From assembly GCA_023140175.1 (NCBI GenBank), contig JAGLMD010000019.1:1-33377 (forward strand): 33,377 bases of DNA, given 5' to 3'. The notes below the pieces were generated by a model that was not told where the DNA came from, ran no database searches, and saw only the letters and a list, made by a program, of their open reading frames with translations. This document shows positions 1 to 10,600 of the stretch, one piece after another (position 1 is the stretch's first letter; every line of letters starts with the position of its first letter). The position numbers and the translations under genes were made by a program. The stretch comes from Nanobdellota archaeon. Its GTDB lineage: Archaea > Nanobdellota > Nanobdellia > Woesearchaeales > WJIZ01.

Positions 1-3000
1 GAAACAAATCCTGAGATAGTGCTTAATCATCCAGGAGAAGGCGAAACAATAGAGAATAGTACAATTGATTTTAATTTTACAGTAACAGATAACATGGATA
101 CTGAATTGAACTGTAACATTACATTAGATGGAAAGATAAATAACACAGAGAGCATAACAGCAGCTAATGGCACACCAGAAACTTATTCTATATCCGGCTT
201 AAGTGATGGTATCCATTACTGGAATATTACATGTATAGATGAAGCATCTAACTCAAATATAAGCTTAACTTATAACTTTACTGCTGGGCAGCCGCCCTCT
301 ATAACACTAGTAGAACCAGAACAGGAATATTGGAATAATGATGGAAATATCAGCTTTATTTATTATGTAAGTGATAACAATGGGCTTACCAATTGTTCTT
401 TGATAATAGATGAGGTATTTAACAAAACAAACGAAACAACATTAACAAATAACGCAAATAATACAATAAATCTCACAGGCATCAATGAAGGAACATACAA
501 TTGGAGCATCAATTGTACTGACACTAGCGGCAATATTGGAAGTTCTTCTACAGCAAGAACATTTTATGTTGATAAAACAAAACCAACTGTAAATTTAAGC
601 CGGCCAGAAAGCGGAGCAGTCATTAGCGGTTATGCAGCCGACCTAAATTTCACAGTGATTGATAATATGGATTCTTCTTTAGAATGTAATTTAACATTAG
701 ATGGAAGTGTACAGAATTCTAATCCAATAAGTGCTGATAATGGAAGCATTACCCATTATCAGGCCTCAGCTATTGAAGACGGCACCCATTATTGGAATGT
801 AACATGCTGGGATAATGCATCTAATAGTAACACAAGTCTAACTTGGAATTTCGAAGCGCTCGTTCCCCCTATTGTTTCTTTGATAAGCCCGCCAGACTGG
901 CATTTAAACAGTACAGCAAATATAACATTCTTCTATAATGTGACTGATTTATCGGGTATTGCTAACTGTTCCCTCATATTCAATGGCGAATTAAACAAAA
1001 CAAACAGCACAACAGTCTTAGTTAATAGCCTGAATAATTTCACACTGGATAATATCGAAGAAGGTATCCATACCTGGACTGTAAATTGTACTGACAACAC
1101 AGGCCTTGAAGGAACAGGCACGGCAAGAACCATATATATAGACAAAACACCGCCGGATATCAGCCTGGATTATCCTGCAAATAACAGTCTTGAAAATATG
1201 GCCTCATTTAGCTTTAATTTTACAGTAACAGACAATGTTGCTGCAGATTTAGAATGTAATCTTACACTGAACGGAAAAGTAAACAATACCATCCCGATAA
1301 GTGCAGCTAATGGAACAGTAACTGCCTACCAAATAACTGATGTATATGACGGCATTTATTCATGGAACGTTACTTGTTGGGACAACTTATCCAACACCAA
1401 CACAAGTGAAACATGGAACTTTACTGTGGGTGTGGCTCCCAATGCCACATTATTAACTCCTGTAAATGAAACCTGGTTCAGTACAGATAATGTAACAGTA
1501 ACTTACAATGCCAGCGACTTATTTGGTGTGGCTAATTGCTCATTGTACTTTGACGGCAGCCTAAATCAGACAAATACAACCATCCAGAACCATGGCTCAA
1601 ATAATTTTACCCTTGCAAATATGGGTGAAGGCGCGCATACATGGTATATAAGATGCATTGATAGTGGAAACTTAATTGGATACTCTGAAGAATGGACAAT
1701 GTATATTGATACTGTTGCTCCTGAACCATTTATCCGCACAGCAAACGGAACAAATTTCACTGATTCTGCACCAGAAATTGAATTTAATATAACAGATGGC
1801 TTATCCCCTACTATAAATTACACATTCATAATTGATTACACTATTCTGAATACAAACGGAACAGCAGCCGCCAATGTAACAACATATGACAATCTCTCAA
1901 ATTTAGATGACGGCACTTACAATATAACTTTGCTGGCGATAGATAAAGTAGGCAATAAAAAGAATTCTTCTACAATACATATTCGGATAGACACACAGGC
2001 ACCGGCAATTTCTATACAGAATCCAGGCATAGATGAGGTGCTTGGATTCACAATTTATTTGCAGACAACCATAAGTGATGATGGTATCGGCCTGGATCAG
2101 GCATCATACACATTATATAATAGCTCAGGCTATTACTATCAAAACGGCTCACTAAACTCCTCTGATAGTTTTGACGCACAATGGGACTCCAGAAATGATA
2201 TCAATGATGCTGATGATACCATCTATGTTTATTTCAACATAACTGCAAATGATACCCTGGGAAACACTAACTCACAAGTCATAAGATTTATTGTTGATAA
2301 TAAAAATCCAAGCATAACATTTACTTATCCTGATGGAAACTATGTAAATAGTAATTTCAATCTCAGCATATTAATACAAAATGACCACTTAAACATATCA
2401 TATTATAATATTACAGACAGGTATGGAAATCTCAAAGACAACAACTCAAATAATTCCATCGGCTGGGCAACATTTAGTTGGACTGACTTGATTAATATAA
2501 CAGATACAGGCAAATACCCGGATGGATACTACAATATAACAGTCTATGCAAATGATAGTGTAGGCAATAACAGAACAAGCAGTAATTTCTTTATAATTGA
2601 TAGAGTCGCACCAGCCATTACACTGGAAATGCCAATAGGGGGATATAATACATCTACAACCAGTATAACATTCAATTTTACTGTGAATGATAGTCTTGAT
2701 GGCAATTTAACATGCAATCTATCAATAGATGGCGTTGTTATGCCCGGCCACAATGAATTTAACGCAGAAAATGCCTCAACAATAAACAGGACAGTAAATG
2801 GCTTATCGCAGGGAACACAATACTGGAATGTGACATGCTGGGATGATGCTGGTAATATTAATGTCTCCTTAACAAGACAGTTTACTGTTGATACAAGTTC
2901 TCCAACAATCAGTTTAGCTGAGCCGGAAGATAATTATTGGAACAACACAGGCAATATCACATTTATCTACACTCCAAGCGACACATACACAAGTATTGCA

Positions 3001-4641
3001 AACTGCTCATTGGTAATAAATGGAGAGATAAATCAGACAAACACAACAATAATTGAAAGCACGCAAAATAACTTTACAATCTACAATTTAAATGAAGGAG
3101 AATATAACTGGACTATCAATTGTACAGATACAGTTGGAAATATAGGGAGTAATGGAATCAGGACATTATACATTGACTGGACCAGCCCGACAGTAAGTAT
3201 CACAACAAACAATAACACATGGTTCAATGACCCTACTCCAGAAATATCATTTAATATAATAGATAACTTAGACCCTGCACTTAATTACACATTCTATATC
3301 GATTACACAACCCAAAGTACAAATGGCACTGCTGCTTCAAATACAATTAGTTCTGATAATCTATCTAGTTTAAAGAACGGCACTTATGTGATAATTTTAG
3401 AGGCATGGGATGAGATTAATGCAAAGGTAAATTCTACCCCAATTACTATCTACATTGACACTGTCAAGCCAGCCATAACACTACAGAACCCGGAAAATAA
3501 TAGCAACACAACCCAAAATATTGACTTTAATTTTACAGTGACAGATAACATGGATACAAACATGGCTTGTAATCTAACTATAGACGGTAAAGTAAATAAA
3601 AGCAATATTCAGGCTGAAAATGGCAGCATAACAAATATTACAGTATTAGGCATACCCAATGGTTACCATAATTGGAGTATTGCATGTATAGATAACGCCA
3701 GCAACACACAAACAAGCACTAGTTGGTACTTCAACGTCACCCCCCCAGATCTGTTCATTAATGGAACAGAAATTGATTTTAATAATACCTCCCCAAGAGA
3801 AGGAGAGAATATCACAATTAATGCAGCAATAAGAAACATTGGCACTGCTGATGCAGGCAATGTCATAGTGCAGTTCTTTGATGGTGATCCGGATAATGGA
3901 GGAACACAGATTGAAGGAGATAAAACAATAAATGTAGGATATGGCTCATATGTCGTTACTAACGTTACGTGGATTGCAGGTATTGGAACCCATTATATCT
4001 TTGTAAAGATAGACCCGTATGATTCCATTATAGAACTGGATGAAGACAACAATAAGGCCAATAGAAGCATAACAATTAGCTCATGGCACACTGTTTATGG
4101 ACGAAACGTTGGCGATTTAGTAATAAGGGATCTATCAAATAGGACAGTATTCAGTTGGTATGTCTCAAATGCATCCTCAGGAAATGTATTTGCTGCTGAT
4201 TATGATTCCTCTATAACCTGGTCAAATTTAACTGCTATTGGTAGAAATATTTCTGGCAGTATTATGATAGATGACTTTGAAGAAATCGACACTGTATTGA
4301 ACAGTACAGGTTATATTGACTCAGTAAACAGAACATACACTGTTAATAGCACATCCAAAAATACTGCTTCTTTCATTATCTTTACCAGTACCATAGCTAA
4401 CATCTCTATCGCCAATTCTACAAACACATCCAACTTCATAACAGGAATCCTATGGGATAAAAGCGATGACACAAACAGCCAATATAATGGCACCCAGGAC
4501 ATAGTTTTTGCAAGTAAAATAAACCCGGATAAGCAGGGCAAATATGGCATTTATGATTATGAGATAAGAGTACCATCAGAACTTAAGAAATACAAGACAA
4601 CGAATATCCAGTCTGTTGTATTTTACGCTGAACTAAGGTGA
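1..4641 (+). CDS. Giant Ig-repeat surface protein, 5'-truncated by window edge (giant 1)
   Basis: The frame is open from base 1, so the GTG at 19 is probably internal and the real start lies upstream. The visible 1546 residues are a chain of ~95-aa Ig-like repeats of at least two alternating types. One has an NCSL...NCTD cysteine pair, the other an ECNLTL...VTCWD pair, so each repeat can form one disulfide. Two cysteine-free repeats of a third type lie near residues 575-675 and 1060-1155. A CARDB-like domain (about 1245-1355) has the typical DxxNN ending (LDEDNNKANRS). The last ~190 residues match the end of the next gene and the VEL family. N-glycosylation sequons are dense: I count 8 in the first ~90 residues. 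There is no C-terminal membrane helix or PGF-CTERM tail. The stop overlaps the next start (GTGA). I infer an extracellular adhesin or surface-layer-like filament. The surface location is fairly sure; the exact role is unknown. Confidence 0.9.
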   Translation, partial: ETNPEIVLNHPGEGETIENSTIDFNFTVTDNMDTELNCNITLDGKINNTESITAANGTPETYSISGLSDGIHYWNITCIDEASNSNISLTYNFTAGQPPSITLVEPEQEYWNNDGNISFIYYVSDNNGLTNCSLIIDEVFNKTNETTLTNNANNTINLTGINEGTYNWSINCTDTSGNIGSSSTARTFYVDKTKPTVNLSRPESGAVISGYAADLNFTVIDNMDSSLECNLTLDGSVQNSNPISADNGSITHYQASAIEDGTHYWNVTCWDNASNSNTSLTWNFEALVPPIVSLISPPDWHLNSTANITFFYNVTDLSGIANCSLIFNGELNKTNSTTVLVNSLNNFTLDNIEEGIHTWTVNCTDNTGLEGTGTARTIYIDKTPPDISLDYPANNSLENMASFSFNFTVTDNVAADLECNLTLNGKVNNTIPISAANGTVTAYQITDVYDGIYSWNVTCWDNLSNTNTSETWNFTVGVAPNATLLTPVNETWFSTDNVTVTYNASDLFGVANCSLYFDGSLNQTNTTIQNHGSNNFTLANMGEGAHTWYIRCIDSGNLIGYSEEWTMYIDTVAPEPFIRTANGTNFTDSAPEIEFNITDGLSPTINYTFIIDYTILNTNGTAAANVTTYDNLSNLDDGTYNITLLAIDKVGNKKNSSTIHIRIDTQAPAISIQNPGIDEVLGFTIYLQTTISDDGIGLDQASYTLYNSSGYYYQNGSLNSSDSFDAQWDSRNDINDADDTIYVYFNITANDTLGNTNSQVIRFIVDNKNPSITFTYPDGNYVNSNFNLSILIQNDHLNISYYNITDRYGNLKDNNSNNSIGWATFSWTDLINITDTGKYPDGYYNITVYANDSVGNNRTSSNFFIIDRVAPAITLEMPIGGYNTSTTSITFNFTVNDSLDGNLTCNLSIDGVVMPGHNEFNAENASTINRTVNGLSQGTQYWNVTCWDDAGNINVSLTRQFTVDTSSPTISLAEPEDNYWNNTGNITFIYTPSDTYTSIANCSLVINGEINQTNTTIIESTQNNFTIYNLNEGEYNWTINCTDTVGNIGSNGIRTLYIDWTSPTVSITTNNNTWFNDPTPEISFNIIDNLDPALNYTFYIDYTTQSTNGTAASNTISSDNLSSLKNGTYVIILEAWDEINAKVNSTPITIYIDTVKPAITLQNPENNSNTTQNIDFNFTVTDNMDTNMACNLTIDGKVNKSNIQAENGSITNITVLGIPNGYHNWSIACIDNASNTQTSTSWYFNVTPPDLFINGTEIDFNNTSPREGENITINAAIRNIGTADAGNVIVQFFDGDPDNGGTQIEGDKTINVGYGSYVVTNVTWIAGIGTHYIFVKIDPYDSIIELDEDNNKANRSITISSWHTVYGRNVGDLVIRDLSNRTVFSWYVSNASSGNVFAADYDSSITWSNLTAIGRNISGSIMIDDFEEIDTVLNSTGYIDSVNRTYTVNSTSKNTASFIIFTSTIANISIANSTNTSNFITGILWDKSDDTNSQYNGTQDIVFASKINPDKQGKYGIYDYEIRVPSELKKYKTTNIQSVVFYAELR

Positions 4642-7600
4642 AATTAAACAAAATAATTTGGACTAGTATGATTTTACTAATTATATCTATGTCAATTGGA
4701 TTGAATAGCTCTGCCAGTACAATAACTATAGATAAGAACCAATATACAATAGGAAATGTTGTCGAGATAGATCTTGGGCTTTCAGATTATACAAATATAT
4801 ACCTTTCAATTATTTCTGATTCTGAAGTATATCGGTTCTTAGGTATTCCGGAAAACCCTGTAAAATTCATTCCGAAAACAATAGGCAATTATTCAATAAA
4901 ACTATTCAATCTGTCAAATAACAGTTTAATTTCTATTTATAATTTCAATGTAGAAGCGCCTGCAGAAACAGAAGAAGAAAAAGAAGAGAATAAAGAGGAA
5001 AACAAAAGCAAAGAAGGATTGGAACAAAGGATTATCAAAACAATAAATATTTCATCCATAAAAGAAGATATACTAAATAAAAACAAAACAGCAAAATCAG
5101 ATACAACAAACACAACTAAAGAAAATGTCGCAGTCTTTACTGATAAGATAAACTATACATTAGGAGAAAAGATTATTATTAGGATAGAGCCAAAAACAGA
5201 GCACTATCATCAATTATACATAAGTTCTGAAGACAGCACCTATAAATTCTTAGGAATCCCGGAAAAAGAACTAACATTTATCCCAAAAAATAGCGGAAAA
5301 TATTATATTGAATTAAGAGATGATACTAAATTACTATCTTATTATGAATTCACCATAATCCAAGATAACACAGAAAACCCACCCATAAACAGCTTAGCAG
5401 ACCTTAAAGAAAAAATAGCTGAAATAACTAAATATACAAAAACAAAAAAACCAGAATTAAGACCAATTAGAAATCACTTTAAACCAGATGAAGATCCAAC
5501 CTTCAATTTCGAATTTGAAAAAACAAAAAATCAAACAAAGCCAGCAATATTTAGTACACTATCTTACCCTAAAAAACAAACTGGAAAATGGGAATCAGAT
5601 GAAGAGACTATAAAAACCAGGATTCTTGATAGTAAAAATAGATTAACGTCTTTAACAACTGAAATTGAAGAAGTAGATGATGGAAAATTTAAGATATCTA
5701 TACAAGAAGAAAGAGCATTCAGGCCCGGACTTTATTTCTTAGAGATTAACTTTTCAGGAAGCGGCGAAGACACAATAATAAAGCAGAATTTCACATGGGG
5801 AGTTTTAGCAATTAACACCCATAAGAGCATTTATCTTGAAAATGAACTGGCTGATATCGGTATAGCTGTCCTGGATAATAATGGAAAAATGGTCTGTGAT
5901 GCAAATGTTACTCTGGAGATTACAGACCCAGCTGGTATTAAAACAACCTTAACCACTCCCCAAGATATTATTGTTACAGAAGCATGTAGAATATATGATA
6001 TAACACAAAGACCAGATTATTATACAAACTATAGTATCAACTCCGCAGGCACCTATTTGATAAACCTAACTGCCATAACAAAAGATGGAACATGGAACAT
6101 ACAAGATAATTTCTCTGTTAGTGAAAATGTTGATTTTGATGTCAGCAGAGGCATTCCTCAGACAAGGATTTATCCTGCTGTTAATTATATTATGAACATA
6201 TCCATCAAAGCAGATAAAGGCCATAATGGCATTATTAATGAATATGTTCCAGCTAGTTTTGATATATCACTTTATCAGGGAATGACAATAACAACTATCG
6301 GAGATACAAAGATATTAAGCTGGGATGTAAACTTAAAAGCAGGAGATACAATAAGTCTGGCTTATGAATATGATGCTCCTGATGTAAGTCCGGAATTCTA
6401 TCTCCTGGGCAGGCTAAATATTGGTTCCTGGGAAGAAGCAAGATATTGGCAGATTGCTTCAGATGCAGCAAATGGTCAGCTAGAAGACACCCTTTTTAGC
6501 TGTGAAAAAAGTATTTTAGCAGTAGGAGAAAGAACTAATTGTACTGGTGTATACGAAGAAACAGCTAACAAAGTAGAAACTTGGATAGTATGGCTGGAAG
6601 ATGATGCTGTCCAAATTACAAGAGACGACTGTCTTGGAGATGATTTCAAAATCACTGATGTAGATCTCACAACAGATAATACTGAATGCAACAGCGAATT
6701 AGACGGAGCAGTGACATGTACTGATTGGGGAAAACAAGTGGCTAACCAATATATAAGATGGGAGATTGAAGCGTGTCTAGCAGACGTTGACAATCAAATA
6801 ATAACTGCTGCCTCAAGCTCTACCCAAGGTACTTTTGTTCTTGACAATGTTTCTGTAATAGAAACAAAAGCAGCAGATTATAGCATCAACATCTCAATAA
6901 ACGGCAACCCCAACACAGATAATACAATAGATTACATAACAAACGCAACCATCAATGGTACATGTGGAGCTCAGGCAATTACTTGTTATCTTTATGGAAA
7001 TGTATCCGGAACAATGGAAATGCTCGCATCCGACAATACCCTGCCCTTTGTTGTAAGATATAATGCTTCTATACCAGCAGGATCTTATACATTCCAGGTC
7101 AATAGCACAAATAACATAACAGGAAGAACAAATTATCTTACTGTAAATAAAGCAGGCTCATCTATTCAATGCTTGATCAATGGCAGCCAATCTAATTTCG
7201 GGCCGTATAGATATCCCTTTGATGTAAATGTAACCGCGAACTTAGTAACTCCTGCTGCAAAAACAGCCAACATATCAATAGATAGCTTTGTAAATAATAG
7301 TGGCAGTTCTCCTTTAATACAGATAACTACAATAAACAAAGGCGGAAATTTCACAGCAAACTGCTCTTTTGACGGAAATCAAAATTATAGCAGCATTTCA
7401 GAAAGCTTTTGGATCTATTCTAATTTTGCTCCCTATTGGTCACAGAATAAAAGCAATGACACAGCAATATATCAGGGAGAAGATATCAATCTAAGTGTTG
7501 AATGGGGAGATGATTATGGCTTAAGTCATTATATTTTTGGCACCAACTTATCGGGTTCTTTAGTTAATAGTTCACCAATTTTGTTCACAGGCAGCCCTGA

Positions 7601-10600
7601 AACCACATGGAATACAAGTATTATAAATCATACTCCTGGTATTGTTATTGGATGGCAATTTTTTGCAAACGATTCATATGATGCCTGGAATCAAACAGAT
7701 ATTTTTTCATTTACTGTGCTGGGTATAAGATGGAACGATACAGCTGCTCTTGAAATGGGATTAATTGAAGTAGGAGACCATATCCTGGACTATAAAGAGA
7801 TATTATCATATGGCACTAATGTTAATGTGCACGTAGATTGTTCCGGCAGCTGCACTGAAATTACTGATGATTTTCCTGATACAATAATTATGAATGATGA
7901 AGACACCATAACAGTAACATTTGATTGCTCTTCAAACAAAGAGGGAAGCTATTCAGCAAATTTTTCAGTATATTCCAACACAGACACCATATTAGATATC
8001 ATAACGGTTAATTGTACTGTTAAAGATCAAACAGCCCCATATTGGCAGGATAATGTGGCCTATCCCGCCTCACCAATAAATTATTCACCAGGACAGAAAT
8101 ACCAATTTAATGTAACCTGGAATGACAATACGGGTGTTGCTAATGTAACCATTGAACATAATTTTACAGGAATACTAAAGAATTATAGCGTCGATAAGGA
8201 TGGAAATGTTTATTACTATGATATTTATGATTTAAGTGTTGGAAGCTATGTCTGGAGATATTTTGCTAATGACAGCACAGGCAATTTAAATCTGACAGAT
8301 CAATGGATTTATGCAGTAAATAAGAGTGATTCATTTGTAAATCTTACATTGAATGGTTCTGATGATGATATATATATCCTGCCGGGAGAAGAAGTCAATA
8401 TCACTGGCAGATTACTCAAACCAGCTAATGGCTTCCTGCAAATATTTGAGAATGGCATCCCAATTTACAATGGTAATGATTTAATAAGTAATATTAGGGC
8501 ATACCCTGCAGGAGGAAACTACAATATAACTTTGGTATATGAAAACAGTAATTATACAAATAGTACAGATTCCCTTTTCGTCTATGTTCAGGACTTTGCA
8601 CCGCCCATTATTAATTTAAATTATCCTGAAAATAATTCATATCTATCAGTATATAATATTACATTTAATTTTACTCTCAGTGACAATGTTGGATTGAAAA
8701 ACGCAACATTATGGGCAAATTTTTCTGGCACTTGGCAGGAGAACGAAACCAACCAAACTGGATTGATTAACGGAGCATCGAATTTCATTAATGTTAGCTG
8801 GCTTGCAGAAGGGCAGTACATATGGAACGTTTTAGCATATGATACATCAGGCAATAGTAATTTTTCTGTTTCAAATTTTACATTAATAATTGACAGGACT
8901 CCTCCAGCAATTGAATTTATAGCTCCAACGCCGGTAAATAATAGTAACCAAACAGGCAGTGCAGCCATAATTAATGTTACTCATTCAGAATATCATCCGG
9001 ATAGCATAACACTATATTGGAATGGCACAAATGAAACATACAGGTACTCTGGAGGTTGCACTAATATTACTAAAAATAACTTAGAAGATGGCACATACAC
9101 ATATTATGTATGGATTAATGATTCAGCAGGAAACAGTAATCAGACCGAAACATACACACTAACAAAAGATTCAACACCTCCCTCCCTATTTTTAGTGTCG
9201 CCATTTGACAATAGATGGAATTCCAGCAGCTTGATAAAATTCGAATACAATGTCTCTGATAATATTATGGGTGTAAATAACTGTAGTCTTGTAATGAATA
9301 TTATAGATAAAGCCAGTGATGGAACACTTACAGGATCCTATACCAGTTCTGAAGGGGATTATACAAACTTAACTTATAATGATAATTCTTATTGGTATGT
9401 TGGAAGTGATGCACCATTTGCAGTAATAGATGCATTTGCTGAAGTGGCGTTTAATCTAAGCTCATTAATAATAGATGAAAATGATGTTTCTGGTATAAAC
9501 TTTTCATTAAACTATTGCCATAGCAGAGAAACCATTTGCAATGGAAATAATGCAACTGGAAATGCAGAAATCGGCCAAAATGTTTCAGTTTATAATTATT
9601 CTTCTGGAAAGTGGGTAACTTTAGGGCATCTTAATTTTGGCAATGGGGGAAATGAAACTAACTCATCCTATTCTGCAAAAGGAACTATGGGCGATTTTAT
9701 CAATGACAGCAGTAAAGAAGTTAAGGCCAGGTTTAGGGTGCAGTTTGCAAATCAGAATCCGGGTTCTGCCAGCTTCTTGGTTATGGATCTCTCTTCCATC
9801 ATAGTTACAGCTGGAAAAACAAATAATACTGTTCAGGAAGGAATATTACAATATTTTGAACGAGATCTTCCCGATGGATCACATGATTGGAGTATCCACT
9901 GTTATGATATTTTAGGAAATGTGAATATATCAGAAACAAGAACTATTAATATTGATACAGTCACTCCAACAAAAGTAACATTACTAAGTCCACCAGATAA
10001 CACCACCTCAAATAACCAAAATCCCCTGCTAAATTGGACACAAACAACAGAAAATAACTTCGCTAATTATACTATACATGTAGATAATGATCAAAGCTTT
10101 TCCTCAATAGATCATATATACTATACCTACCAGATCGATAATACAAGCTTCCAGGTTGCAGATACATGGCTTAATAAAAACCATTGGTATTGGCGTGTCA
10201 TAGCATACGATAAAGCAGGAAATAGCAATATATCCGAATTTTTTAATTATACCGTTGATATAGATGCTCCAGAACTAACCTTAATCACAGAGAACAATAC
10301 TTATAGCAATACATTAACTAATACTATTCAATATAGTGTCAATGATTTTGTTAATGTAAGCAATTGCAGCTTATCTATAAACAACAAGCATAACCAAACA
10401 GATAAATCAATCATAAGAGGGATTACACAAAGCTTTATAGTTGATTTCTCAGAAGAGCAAAGCTTCTACTGGAATATCAATTGTACAGATCTTGCAGGCA
10501 ACATAAATGTCTCAGAAACAAGGCTTTTCACTATAGATATCTCTTCCCCATTAGCATTCAACATTAATTTTCCAAAAAACAATACAAACACAAAGAACCA

